Shown here: piece after piece, positions 17,982-26,499 of the stretch | Layout of the letters: each line of letters opens with the position of its first letter | Numbering within the stretch: the first letter of the stretch is position 1 | From: Pontivivens sp032464575 | GTDB lineage: Bacteria; Pseudomonadota; Alphaproteobacteria; Rhodobacterales; Rhodobacteraceae | Assembly (NCBI GenBank): GCA_032464575.1 | Contig: JAWDKM010000006.1 | Span: 186,001-250,000, forward strand | Reading direction: 5' to 3' | DNA length: 64,000 nucleotides | Program-made: the position numbers and the translations under genes | Notes under the pieces: model-generated | Database searches by the model: none | Seen by the model: only the letters and a program-made list of their open reading frames with translations | What the model was told of the DNA's origin: nothing

Positions 17982-18884
17982 TCAGAGGTTGAACACCCGG
18001 CTCGGATGCAGTTCGCCCGCCTTGTAGACGCCGATCGCGACCGGCTTGCCGTCGTGGCTGGCCCAGGCCTCCTCGCCATACTCCAGGTCGGCGGCCATCA
18101 CCATGCCCGGATTGCCGTTGCGCAGCCGCGCGGCGCCCTCGGGCGTCGCGGCAAGCTCCGGCAGGTCCTGCAGTCCGACCTCCAGCGGATGGACATGCGC
18201 GTCGAGCGCGGGGTTCTTGGCGAGGCGCTCCAGCGTCTCCCAGTCGATCCCGTCGACCGGCTCGAACGGCCCCGACCAGATCCGGCGCAGGCTCTTCACA
18301 TGGCCGAGGCAGCCGAGGACCGCGCCCAGATCCCGCGCGATCGAGCGGACATAGCCACCCTTGCCGCAGACCATCTCCAGCGTCACCACGTCGCCGTCGC
18401 GGCCCGCCATCTCGAGGCTCTCGACATAGAGGGGGCGGGCGGCGAGCTCCATCTCCTCCCCGCCGCGGGCCTTCGCATAAGCCCGCTCTCCATCGACCTT
18501 CACGGCGGAGAATTGCGGCGGCACCTGTTCGATATCGCCGGTGAAGGTGGGGAGCGCCGCGCGGATCTCCTCATCGCTCGGGCGGCTTTCGGAGGTGGCG
18601 ATCACCTCGCCCTCCGCATCGTCGGTGTTGGTCGCGGCCCCCAGCGTCACGTCGAAGCGGTAGGCCTTCAGCGCGTCCGTCACGTAGGGCACCGTCTTCG
18701 TCGCCTCGCCGAGTGCGACGGCCAGCACCCCCGTCGCCGCCGGGTCGAGCGTGCCCGCGTGCCCCGCCTTCTGCGCGCCGAGCGCCCAGCGCACCTTGTT
18801 GACCACCGCGGTGGAGGTCACGCCCGCGGGCTTGTCCACGATCAGCCAGCCGTGGACGGGCCGTCCGGATTTGCGTCGTCCCAT
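17982..18884 (-). CDS. truB: tRNA pseudouridine(55) synthase TruB
   Basis: TruB makes pseudouridine 55 in the T-loop of all tRNAs. The 300-residue product has GWLIVDKPAGVTST, the catalytic block GHAGTLDPAATGVLAVALG (Asp about residue 45), PPQFSAVKVDGERAY and CGKGGYVRSIARDLG. The start at 18884 gives the conserved MGRRKSGRPVHG; the frame continues far upstream but only as shadow. The first 43 bases overlap the end of the sulfotransferase gene, an unusually long overlap within this operon. Confidence 0.97.
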   Translation of the reverse strand: MGRRKSGRPVHGWLIVDKPAGVTSTAVVNKVRWALGAQKAGHAGTLDPAATGVLAVALGEATKTVPYVTDALKAYRFDVTLGAATNTDDAEGEVIATSESRPSDEEIRAALPTFTGDIEQVPPQFSAVKVDGERAYAKARGGEEMELAARPLYVESLEMAGRDGDVVTLEMVCGKGGYVRSIARDLGAVLGCLGHVKSLRRIWSGPFEPVDGIDWETLERLAKNPALDAHVHPLEVGLQDLPELAATPEGAARLRNGNPGMVMAADLEYGEEAWASHDGKPVAIGVYKAGELHPSRVFNL

Positions 18885-20356
18885 GTCTCGTCCGCCTCCG
18901 CCGCGCCGTCCCGCGACAGCGCCTCGTACAATTCGAAGTCGGCGCGATACATCGTCCTGAAGCGGTCGGCAACCGCGGCGCTCACCCAGTCGCGCCAGTT
19001 CGGGGGCAGGGCGGTCCGCGCCAGCACGGCGCGCAGCGGGTCGTCTGGCGCCATCGGGGTGGCGGAGCCCGAACGCACCTCGCCCCCCTGCACCAGCAAC
19101 GGCATCATGCCCCAGTCGAGCGGCTTGCGCACTTCGTGAACCTGGGCACGGCTGCCGTCCGGGCCGCCGATCCCGGCAAAGCTCTCCGCCCTCCGGCCCA
19201 TGTAGATGCTCAGGATGCGCAGGTTCTCCGCATGGTCCGCATCTTCGCCGGGCTCCGGCTGGAAGCCGCGCGTGGCGGTCAGGCGGTCGCGCAGCCGCGT
19301 CCAGCCCGGGTCGCCCTCCTGCAGGAACACATGGAGGTAGAAGGCCACGAAGCGCTCCAGCGGCTCGCGTACCAGCACTACACCGCCGCGCAGCGCATCG
19401 CGCGCCACGTCGACCAGCGCCCCGCCGCCGAGGGCCGCGGCCAGCGCCGAACGGCCGGAGGCTGCCGCCCCACGCAGCACGAAGCCGCCCGCCCGCGTGC
19501 AGCGCAGGTGGCCGCGCAGCGGCGGATCGGGCAGGCGCCGGACACGCTGTTGTCCCGCCCAGACCCCGGTCGCGCGCGCGTGCAGGCGCGCATCGCGCTG
19601 ATAGCGCGCCCGGATGGCCGCCGACGTCGCCTCGTCGGCGATCTCGCGCAGGGGCACGGGGCGGGGGGAGCGGTTGCGCTCCGTTACAGCCGCCATGCGC
19701 TCCGCCAGATCGGGGATCACCGGCTTGAGCAGCAGCGGCAGTTGCCAGTCGAGCCCCTCCAGCGTCAGATGGGTCAGCGGAAAGTGCCGCGCCCGGCGCA
19801 ATCGCCCGGTCTGCGCGCGCCAGTGGTGGTAGCGGCCGCCCGCGACCAGCACCTCCTCCGGCTCTCCGGCGAGGCTGCGGCTCGTCCATTCCAGAAGCCG
19901 CATCACGTTGGCCCGGTGCCCCTCCACATCGAGGTCGCGGGCGAGGTCCACGACCCCGTCGGCCTCCAGCCGGTCGCGGATCTCTGGAAAGTTGGTCGGG
20001 CCCTCGCCCCAGATCTTGTCGAGGTAGAACGAGACGTAGCGCGTCGCCGGATCGCGCAGCACCACGAAGGCGTAGGGGCTCGCCCGCACCGTCTCGGGCG
20101 CGATGTCGTCGGCGCGGATCAGGCCGCGCTCCTTCCGGTGCAGGTGGATGCCGTCGGGATGCTCCTCCCCGAAATCCAGCGCGTAAAGCAGGCTCTTAAG
20201 GAAGGTGCAGCCGCATTTGGTGATCGACAGGTAATAGATCGGATAGGTGCGGGTGGTGTAGAGCATGCTTGCAGGCTCTTCGGCCGCAGGCTCCTCCACG
20301 CGGCGTGCCGCGCCCGTCATCCGCTTCAACCAGTCCGTCGCCCGCATCCGTCCCAC
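18842..20356 (-). CDS. Two-domain sulfotransferase-family protein
   Basis: Sulfotransferases move a sulfuryl group from PAPS to an acceptor. This 504-residue protein appears to hold two sulfotransferase-like domains in tandem. Domain 1 (about 33-265) has the 5'-phosphosulfate loop YYLSITKCGCTFLKSLLY (Lys47) and the 3'-phosphate block VVLRDPATRYVSFYLDKIW. Domain 2 (about 285-490) repeats the second block as VVLVREPLERFVAFYLHVF followed by the same RLRDRL, but its first loop reads LRGAAASGRSALAAAL and lacks the Lys. Domain 2 is therefore likely inactive. The acceptor is unknown. The gene sits between rbfA and truB, which are usually adjacent. Confidence 0.82.
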   Translation of the reverse strand: MGRMRATDWLKRMTGAARRVEEPAAEEPASMLYTTRTYPIYYLSITKCGCTFLKSLLYALDFGEEHPDGIHLHRKERGLIRADDIAPETVRASPYAFVVLRDPATRYVSFYLDKIWGEGPTNFPEIRDRLEADGVVDLARDLDVEGHRANVMRLLEWTSRSLAGEPEEVLVAGGRYHHWRAQTGRLRRARHFPLTHLTLEGLDWQLPLLLKPVIPDLAERMAAVTERNRSPRPVPLREIADEATSAAIRARYQRDARLHARATGVWAGQQRVRRLPDPPLRGHLRCTRAGGFVLRGAAASGRSALAAALGGGALVDVARDALRGGVVLVREPLERFVAFYLHVFLQEGDPGWTRLRDRLTATRGFQPEPGEDADHAENLRILSIYMGRRAESFAGIGGPDGSRAQVHEVRKPLDWGMMPLLVQGGEVRSGSATPMAPDDPLRAVLARTALPPNWRDWVSAAVADRFRTMYRADFELYEALSRDGAAEADETWDDANPDGPSTAG

Positions 20357-20380
20357 GCCTTCTGCACGAGCGCGGGGGGA

Positions 20381-20794
20381 TCAGTCCTCCGCGTCACCCA
20401 GGTCACGGCGCACATCGTCGCTGGACAGCAGCCGCCGCGTCTCATCCATCCGATCATAGCTTTCGTCGGCGCGAAAGCGCAGATCCGGCGAGTATTTGAG
20501 CGTTACCGCGCGAGTAACCAGCCGTCTTAACTCGCTCCGGTTGCGCTCAAGTGCCGCGAGGACGCCCTCCACGTCGACACCGCCCAGCGGCATCACGAAG
20601 ACGGTGGCGTGGCGCAGGTCCGGGCTCATCCGGACCTCGCCTACCGTGATGGAGGTGCGCCCCAGGTCGGGGTCGTGGGTGTCGCCGCGCATCAGCGCGT
20701 CCGAAAGCGCGCGCCGGACAAGCTCGCCGACGCGGAGCTGGCGCTGGGACGGCCCCGCGCCTTCGTTGATCGTATGTCGTGCCATGGCGGCCAT
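20381..20794 (-). CDS. rbfA: Ribosome-binding factor A
   Basis: RbfA assists 16S rRNA 5'-end maturation and cold-shock adaptation of the 30S subunit. The 137-residue product has QLRVGELVRRALSDAL, ITVGEVRMSPDLRHATVFVM, the KH-like core and SPDLRFRADESYDR. The start may be at 20794 or three codons later at 20785. It heads the minus-strand rbfA-(sulfotransferase)-truB-DUF1643-EamA series, with rpsO-pnp beyond. Confidence 0.95.
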   Translation of the reverse strand: MAAMARHTINEGAGPSQRQLRVGELVRRALSDALMRGDTHDPDLGRTSITVGEVRMSPDLRHATVFVMPLGGVDVEGVLAALERNRSELRRLVTRAVTLKYSPDLRFRADESYDRMDETRRLLSSDDVRRDLGDAED

Positions 20795-20835
20795 GTCTGC
20801 TTCTGATGTGCCGGAGTCAAGCGCATAGACCGTCG

Positions 20836-20872
20836 AATGCCTCCGGCGGGGATACTTGGAGCAAGAAGAAGG
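20836..20872. repeat. Copy of the CCTCCGGCGGGGATA intergenic element
   Basis: TGCCTCCGGCGGGGATACTT followed by GGAGCAAGAAGAAGGCGG lies in the 145-base gap between divergent rbfA and dapB. It matches copies at 40064-40143, 41725 and 43275. No promoter consensus was recognised around it. Confidence 0.6.
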
Positions 20873-20939
20873 CGGAAAGAAGGATCGTGCGCTCCGCCGG
20901 TCGCACCGCTAAGGAGGGGCAAAGGACGGGAGGCAGATC

Positions 20940-21740
20940 ATGATCGACGTGACGGTGACGGGCGTGGCGGGCCGCATGGGCCGGATGCTGGTGCAGGCGG
21001 TGGCCGAGAGCGACCGGGTGCGGCTCGTGGGCGCCACCGTGATGCCGGGCGATCCGTGGGCGGGGCGCACGGTCGGCGAACTCGTGCCGGGTGCTGGCGA
21101 CGTCGTGATCGCCGACGACCCGCTCGACGCCATCGCGCGCGCCGATGCGGTTCTCGACTTCACCGCGCCCGAGGCGACGCGGGAGCACGGAACGCTCTGC
21201 GCGCAGGCCGGGGCCGTGCACGTGATCGGCACCACGGGCCTGTCGGAGGAGGACCTCGCCCATATCGCCCGCTGCGCGGTGCATTGCCCCGTCGTACGGG
21301 CCGGGAACTTCAGCCTCGGCGTCAACCTGCTGACGGTGCTGACCCGCAAGGTCGCCGCGGCGCTCGGCGCCGAATACGACGTCGAGATCGTGGAGATGCA
21401 CCACCGCCACAAGGTCGACGCCCCCTCCGGCACCGCGCTGATGCTGGGCGAGGCGGCCGCGGAGGGGCGGGGCGTGGACCTCGCCGAGATGCGCGACAGC
21501 GGCCGCGACGGCCAGACCGGGGCGCGGCGGGAGGGCGCCATCGGCTTCGCGGCGCTGCGGGGCGGCGACGTGGTGGGCGATCACCGCGCGATCTTCGCGG
21601 GCCCCGGTGAGCGGGTGGAGCTGGCCCATATCGCCAGCGACCGCATGCTCTTCGCCCGTGGCGCCGTCACCGCCGCCGTCTGGGGCCGCGACCAGAAGGC
21701 CGGCGAATACGACATGGTCGACGTGCTGGGGCTGACCTAG
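20940..21740 (+). CDS. dapB: 4-hydroxy-tetrahydrodipicolinate reductase
   Basis: DapB reduces the DapA product with NAD(P)H in the lysine/diaminopimelate pathway. The 266-residue product has the nucleotide-binding GVAGRMGRMLVQAV (about 8-21), VIGTTGLSEED, and the substrate/catalytic region EIVEMHHRHKVDAPSGTAL. GGGAGG lies at good distance before the start at 20940. Its stop overlaps the stop of a convergent broken gene. Confidence 0.97.
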   Translation: MIDVTVTGVAGRMGRMLVQAVAESDRVRLVGATVMPGDPWAGRTVGELVPGAGDVVIADDPLDAIARADAVLDFTAPEATREHGTLCAQAGAVHVIGTTGLSEEDLAHIARCAVHCPVVRAGNFSLGVNLLTVLTRKVAAALGAEYDVEIVEMHHRHKVDAPSGTALMLGEAAAEGRGVDLAEMRDSGRDGQTGARREGAIGFAALRGGDVVGDHRAIFAGPGERVELAHIASDRMLFARGAVTAAVWGRDQKAGEYDMVDVLGLT

Positions 21741-22175
21741 TCGGAGGCGGTTCGGGCGCAGGTCAGGAATTGCTCGACGCGCTGGTGGTGGCGGCGCCAG
21801 TTGACCTGCTCGGTGCGGCGGCAGCCCAAACGAGTGCTCACGCCCTCGAACTCGAACATGTGACCGCAGTTTGGAAACGGGGCCGTCGTCGGTCCTCGGC
21901 ACTCGATGATGCCCGCAGTCTCACCGTCCGAAGTCAGGTCCAGGACGACATCGGTTCTGCCCGCCCTGTCCGTGTTCGGCAGATCACGACTGTCAGGCCG
22001 TGCGGACCGTCTTCCATCGCGTAGTTGAAGATCGTGAACTCTGTCTCGCTCTGCCACGTCCAGCAGGGGTCATGGTTGGCCGGAATTCCCGTCGGGGGAT
22101 CGGTGCGGATGGGGTGGGCGCCTCCACCGTGCGGGGCTGGCCGGGGCCGACATTGCAACGATGAAAAGGCGCATG
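21737..22175 (-). pseudogene. Frameshifted small exported-protein remnant
   Basis: Two minus-strand frames read as one protein across a frameshift near 21955. The upstream piece contains CWTWQSETEFTIFNYAMEDG and GLTVVICRTRTG. The downstream piece begins DVVLDLTSDGETAGIIECRG and continues through NCGHMFEFEGVSTRLGC to a stop at 21737. A further frame change would attach a signal-like MRLFIVAMSAPA near 22175. The residue use looks protein-like, with regularly placed Trp and Cys, but I recognise no family. A sequencing error is an alternative to a true pseudogene. Confidence 0.45.
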
Positions 22176-22185
22176 CCCACTGCCC

Positions 22186-22225
22186 AAAAAATTGCCGGCT
22201 GCGTCAGGGACTCCGCAGCCGGCAA
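22186..22225 (-). terminator. Strong rho-independent terminator
   Basis: TTGCCGGCTGCG and CGCAGCCGGCAA form a perfect 12-base stem with a 10-base loop, followed on the minus strand by six T. It lies about 110 bases after the stop of the MDR oxidoreductase gene and separates it from the broken gene. Confidence 0.88.
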
Positions 22226-22337
22226 ATCTCGCGATCCCTCCCCCCTCCGGCGGATCGCTGTCGCCCCCCGGCGATAACTTAGAGAATTGAGCAGGAACGC
22301 TCAGGTCTCAACCCGGAGTTGCTTAAAAGTTGAGCCA

Positions 22338-23357
22338 TCACGGCTTCAGAAATACTTTCCCATCCAATCTCTTAGTGGCAGAGGGCAACTCGTCCATCGC
22401 GTCCGACAGCGCCACGACGGCCGCGACGTCGGTACGGACCTTGCCGCTGACGAACCGCTCCTGCACCTCCGTGATGACCGCGCCGAGCTTCTCCGGCCCC
22501 GCGGTCTTCATCCATTCGGTGAGCCAGAAGCCCTCGATTTTCTTGTGCTGGAAGATGAGCTGGCCGAGCTGGGTGAGCCGCGGCGGCTCCGTCGAGAGCT
22601 TTCCGTAGTTCACCCACCGCGCCCGATTCGGCATTGCGAAGAACAAGTCTGCCGTGTGTTGGTCGCCCACCGCGTCGAGCAGGATCCGCGGTTTTCGCGC
22701 CTGCATGATGGGTGCCGCCTTCGCCAGCATGTCGGGGTCTGAGGTCACCAGAACCTCCTCAGCGCCCAGCTCGCGCAGCATCTCGCCCTGCTCGGCGCGT
22801 CGCACGACGGCGATCGGCGCGATGCCGTAGTCACGGCCGAGCGCGATCAGCAGCTTGCCGAGCTGCGAGCCCGCCGCCGTCAGGATGAAGCTTTCCGCCC
22901 CGCTGTCGCGCACGATGTCGAACATGGCCGAGGCGGTGAGCGGGTTGACGATCAGGCCCGCCGCATCCTCGGCCCGCAGGTCGGGGCGGTAGGGGATGAG
23001 GCCCCGCGCCTCGGTCAGCGCGTAGTCGGCCCAGGTCCCCGAATGGGTGGCGTAGAAGCTGACGCGCTGGCCGATGAAGGGCGTGTCGCCCGCGACCACC
23101 GTGCCGACCCCCTCGAAGCCCGCCGGTGCACCCTTCACCCGCGGCTGGCCGTACTCGCCCTTGATGAAGTGCAGGTCCGACGGATTGACCGCGGCAAGGT
23201 CCACCTTGACGAGCGCCTGGCCCGGTCCCGGCTGCGGTACCGGCACCTCGCGATAGTCCAGCAGTGGCGCGAGATCGTCGATCACCGGACCCTCCTGCCG
23301 GCCGGAATAGCCGTCATGCAGCTGGACCAGGGCTTTCATTGTTTCTGGGGTGCTCAT
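22338..23357 (-). CDS. MDR-family (zinc-type alcohol dehydrogenase-like) oxidoreductase
   Basis: The 339-residue product is a medium-chain dehydrogenase/reductase of the quinone-oxidoreductase or enoyl-reductase-like branch. It has the GroES-like N-terminal fold with YREVPVPQPGPGQALVKVDLAAVNPSDLHF, GFEGVGTVV, and a Rossmann segment FILTAAGSQLGKLLIALG, binding NAD(P)H. The catalytic zinc ligands of classical alcohol dehydrogenases are not obvious. Start 23357 (MSTPETMKALV) follows GGAGGA; a start six codons earlier lacks such a site. The substrate is unknown. It is divergent from the SDR pair, which suggests a shared control region. Confidence 0.87.
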   Translation of the reverse strand: MSTPETMKALVQLHDGYSGRQEGPVIDDLAPLLDYREVPVPQPGPGQALVKVDLAAVNPSDLHFIKGEYGQPRVKGAPAGFEGVGTVVAGDTPFIGQRVSFYATHSGTWADYALTEARGLIPYRPDLRAEDAAGLIVNPLTASAMFDIVRDSGAESFILTAAGSQLGKLLIALGRDYGIAPIAVVRRAEQGEMLRELGAEEVLVTSDPDMLAKAAPIMQARKPRILLDAVGDQHTADLFFAMPNRARWVNYGKLSTEPPRLTQLGQLIFQHKKIEGFWLTEWMKTAGPEKLGAVITEVQERFVSGKVRTDVAAVVALSDAMDELPSATKRLDGKVFLKP

Positions 23358-23483
23358 CTCGCGTGTCCTCCTCACGTCGCGTCATGCGGGATCGGGGTTT
23401 GCCCCGTTCGCGTCATCCGGTCATGCTGGCCCGAAATCATCAAGCGTCACGCGGTTTTGACGTGGCGGAAAGGGGAGTGAGCC

Positions 23484-24305
23484 ATGTCCTATCTCGAGGA
23501 TCTCTTCGGCGTGTCCGGCAAAGTGGCACTGGTCACCGGCGGGGCCACCGGCATCGGCCGCATGATCGCCGAGGCACTGGCCGCGGGCGGCGCCACGGTG
23601 ATGATCGCGAGCCGCAAGGCCGAGGCCTGCGAGGCGGTCGCGGAGGAGATCAACGGAAGGGGCCTGCCGGGCCGGGTCGAGGGGTTCGGCGGCGACGTCT
23701 CCACGCCCCAAGGGATCGAGGCGCTGGTCGATGAGGTGAAGGGGCGGACGGGCGCGCTCCACATCCTCGTCAACAACGCGGGCATCACCTGGGGCGAGCC
23801 GTTCGAGACCTTCCCGATGGAACAGTGGAGCCGCGTGATGGACGTCAACGTGGGCGCGATGTTCACCCTGACCCGCGACCTCACTCCGCTGCTCGAGGAC
23901 GCCGCGACCGACGCGGACCCCGCGCGCATCATCAATATCGGTTCGGTCATGGGCACCGTCCCGCTGGCCGAGGGGGCCTACTCCTACACCATGTCCAAGG
24001 CTGCCGTGCACCACATGACCAAGGTGCTCGCCACCGAACTCGCGTCGAAGCGCATCACCGTCAACGCCTTCGCCCCCGGCCCCTTCCCGTCGAAGATGAC
24101 CCGCTTCGCCACCGGCACGGCCGAGAAGGCGGAGAAGGTGGGCTCCAACGTGCCCCTGGGCCGCATCGGCACGCCGGAGGACATGGCGGGCGCCACCCTC
24201 TACCTGACGGGGCGTGGCGGAGCCTATGTCTCCGGCGCGATCCTGCCGCTCGACGGCGGCATGAGCGTCGAGGCGCCGCTCAACCTCTTCGCCAACGTGG
24301 GGTGA
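23484..24305 (+). CDS. SDR-family oxidoreductase
   Basis: The 273-residue product is a classical short-chain dehydrogenase/reductase. The cofactor motif TGGATGIG is at about 19-26, with NNAG near residue 97. A Ser at IGSVMG and the catalytic YTMSK complete the active site, and a C-terminal YVSGAILPLDGGM is present. ASRKAE after strand 2 suggests an NADP(H) preference. The substrate is unknown. The next SDR starts 5 bases after its stop, so the two are likely one operon. Confidence 0.9.
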   Translation: MSYLEDLFGVSGKVALVTGGATGIGRMIAEALAAGGATVMIASRKAEACEAVAEEINGRGLPGRVEGFGGDVSTPQGIEALVDEVKGRTGALHILVNNAGITWGEPFETFPMEQWSRVMDVNVGAMFTLTRDLTPLLEDAATDADPARIINIGSVMGTVPLAEGAYSYTMSKAAVHHMTKVLATELASKRITVNAFAPGPFPSKMTRFATGTAEKAEKVGSNVPLGRIGTPEDMAGATLYLTGRGGAYVSGAILPLDGGMSVEAPLNLFANVG

Positions 24306-24310
24306 GGCCA

Positions 24311-25069
24311 ATGTTCGAGGGAAGGACCGTTCTGATCACCGGTGCCGCCGCCGGTCTGGGCAAGGCCGCGGCCGAGGGTTTCGCGGCGAAGGGCGCTACG
24401 CTCCTCCTGTCGGACCGCGCGCAGGAGGTCGAGCAGGTGGCAGCCGACCTCGGCGCCACCGCCATGATCGCCGACGTGACCGAGCCGCAGGCGCACAGGG
24501 ATCTCGTGACCAGGGCCGTCGAGATCGGCGGGCGGCTCGACGTCGCGATCAACAATGCCGGCGTCGCCCACCCGCCGATGCGCATCGAGCAGACGCCGGA
24601 GCAGGTGGCCCGCACGGTGATCGAGATCGATCTGCTCGGCGTCATGTGGGCGCTACAGGCCCAGATCCCGGTGATGCAGCAGCAGTTCCGCGAGACGGGC
24701 GAGGGCGGGACGATTCTCAACACCGCCTCCATCGCCGGGCTCGTCGGCTCCTCCACCCTGGCGGCCTACTCGGCGGCCAAGCATGGCGTCGTCGGTCTCA
24801 CGCGCGCGGCCGCCATCGAGAATGCCCGCCGCGGCATCCGCGTGAACGCGATCTGTCCCGGCTTCACCCGCACCGCGATGACGCAGGCCGCCATCGACCT
24901 GCATCCCGAGCCGGAGACGGCGGAGGCCGACCTCGTGCGCGGCGTGCCCATGCGCCGGCAGGGCGAACCGGGCGAGATCGTCGCCGCCATGCTCTTCGCT
25001 GCGGACCCGGCGAACAGCTTCATGACCGGGCAGGCCCTCGCGCTTGACGGGGGGGTCACGGCATATTGA
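24311..25069 (+). CDS. SDR-family oxidoreductase
   Basis: The 252-residue product is a second classical SDR. It has TGAAAGLG (about 10-17), NNAGVAHP, the Ser in NTASIAGL, and the catalytic YSAAKHG. SDRAQ after strand 2 carries an Asp, which usually favours NAD(H), unlike its neighbour. The C-terminus has FMTGQALALDGGV. The start ATG at 24311 lies in the same operon as the upstream SDR. Together with the divergent MDR gene it may form a small catabolic or fatty-acid-related module, but the substrate is not shown. Confidence 0.9.
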   Translation: MFEGRTVLITGAAAGLGKAAAEGFAAKGATLLLSDRAQEVEQVAADLGATAMIADVTEPQAHRDLVTRAVEIGGRLDVAINNAGVAHPPMRIEQTPEQVARTVIEIDLLGVMWALQAQIPVMQQQFRETGEGGTILNTASIAGLVGSSTLAAYSAAKHGVVGLTRAAAIENARRGIRVNAICPGFTRTAMTQAAIDLHPEPETAEADLVRGVPMRRQGEPGEIVAAMLFAADPANSFMTGQALALDGGVTAY

Positions 25070-25183
25070 CGAAAGCCCTGTGTCGTCAGCGCATCAGTTT
25101 TCCTGTATGATCCGAATGTCATTGGAATATGAGCGCCGCGACACACCTAGAGCGGCAGACCCACCCTGCAGGAGTATGCAGAC

Positions 25184-25732
25184 ATGAAGGCCCTTCTCGT
25201 CACCAGCGCAATCACCACGCTGGCCGCAGCCCCGGCCCTCGCCGATCACGGCAATCAGTTCTACCTCGGCGCCGAACTCGGGTTCGAGCAGCACGAGATC
25301 GACGGCATCGATGACGATGGCGGCGACGTGGATGGCCTCTACTACGGCATCTTCGGCGGCTACGAGTACGGTTTCGGCCGCGCCTATGTCGCGGGTGAGG
25401 TGAACTACACGCTGTCGAACGCCGACAACGACCAGGATGTCGAGGCGGAGGACAGCTACGGTGTCGGCGTACTCGCGGGCTACAACGTGACCGAGTTCGT
25501 CTCGCTCTACGGCCGTCTGGGCTACCAGATCCAGGAGGTCGACACCGGCGATCTCGGCGCGGGCGACCTTGAGGAAGGCGGCATCCGCTATGGTGTCGGC
25601 GTGAACTGGTCGATGCCGGCGTTCTTCCACGGGCGGCTGGAATACACCCGCACGAACTACGACGACTTCGACGGTCAGGACTTCGACCTCGACACCGACC
25701 GCGTGTCGGTCAGCGTCTACCGCCACTTCTGA
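25184..25732 (+). CDS. Outer-membrane beta-barrel protein
   Basis: The 182-residue product has a signal peptide (MKALLVTSAITTLAAAPALA) and about eight amphipathic strands rich in Gly/Tyr. Examples are FYLGAELGFEQHE, GLYYGIFGGYEYGFG, RAYVAGEVNYTLS, YGVGVLAGYNVTEF and FHGRLEYTRTNY. It ends in the outer-membrane signature RVSVSVYRHF with a terminal Phe. It resembles Omp25/porin-like small barrels. Acidic loops (DDDGGDVD, DNDQDVEAED) are notable. A GC-rich hairpin lies about 20 bases after the stop. Confidence 0.88.
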   Translation: MKALLVTSAITTLAAAPALADHGNQFYLGAELGFEQHEIDGIDDDGGDVDGLYYGIFGGYEYGFGRAYVAGEVNYTLSNADNDQDVEAEDSYGVGVLAGYNVTEFVSLYGRLGYQIQEVDTGDLGAGDLEEGGIRYGVGVNWSMPAFFHGRLEYTRTNYDDFDGQDFDLDTDRVSVSVYRHF

Positions 25733-25754
25733 TTTTCGGCCCTTTCGGGTCCGG

Positions 25755-25778
25755 CGGCGCGTCCCTCGGGGCGCGCCG
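25755..25778 (+). terminator. Possible terminator after the beta-barrel gene
   Basis: CGGCGCG and CGCGCCG form a 7-base stem around a 10-base loop, 22 bases after the stop. The following TCCGCGTTTCGG has only a short T run, so termination is uncertain. Confidence 0.45.
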
Positions 25779-26499
25779 TCCGCGTTTCGGGATGTCGTGC
25801 TGGGGCCTGACTCGAGGATGGCCCATGAGTGGATAGCCGGGGTAGATCCAATCGTCACCATCCCGGCCGAAGCGCCGGGACCGCTCGCTCCGAGGCGTTC
25901 CGCGGCAGGAGGCCCCGGATCAGGTCCGGGGTGGTCTCGCATCGAATGGACGACCCGCCCGGCGGCACCGACGTTGGAATTAGGGGCGTCGTCCTCCTCT
26001 GACCCGGTGAGGGGATCTCCTGATGCTCGAGATGGCCGGTCAAAGCCGGCCATGACCCCCCCCCCTCTCCACCGTCCCGGCCACAGCGCCGGGACCGCTC
26101 GCTCCGAGGCGCCCCACAGTGAAAGGTCCCGGATGAGGTCCGGCGGCGGTAGCTTGCCGAACGATGCCCCTGCCCGACGGCACGCCGGGCCGCGCCCGAC
26201 CTGGAGGACGCGATGGCGATGCCACTCACCGAATGAGCGACCTGGATGCTGAAGGGCGCGCGCCCACTTCAAAGGTACCGCCTGCGTCCTCCAGGTCGGG
26301 CGCGGCCCTCGGCGCTTCGCAGCACCGGCCCCCATCCTCTCCCCACTCTGGACGCCCCGCCGCCGCTGGTGTATCCCGCCCCCATGTTCGGACGCTTCGC
26401 CTTCGCGATACGAATTAGCCGCCCGGCGCTCTGAGGAGTGGCCGGGCCAAGGCGCATGGACCTCTGCCGCGCCGACACGCTTCCAAGACACGACCGCCC
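25779..26499. repeat. Repeat-rich gene-free region before ileS
   Basis: About 720 bases hold no supported gene. Two similar blocks (25857-25945 and 26065-26155) share the order CCGTCCCGGCC, GCGCCGGGACCGCTCGCTCCGAGGCG split by a few changes, and GATCAGGTCCGG or GATGAGGTCCGG. Related fragments lie at 30-125, 32725-32800 and 34075-34100. These are dispersed REP-like palindromes. The ileS promoter must lie within the last 200 bases but was not recognised. Confidence 0.6.
26187..26308. repeat. 25-base perfect inverted repeat with 72-base spacer
   Basis: The arm at 26187-26211 begins GGGCCGCGCCCGACC and ends TGGAGGACGC. Its exact reverse complement lies at 26284-26308. The 72-base spacer has no gene. 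The structure could form a long hairpin in RNA or be the ends of a lost small mobile element. Confidence 0.85.
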
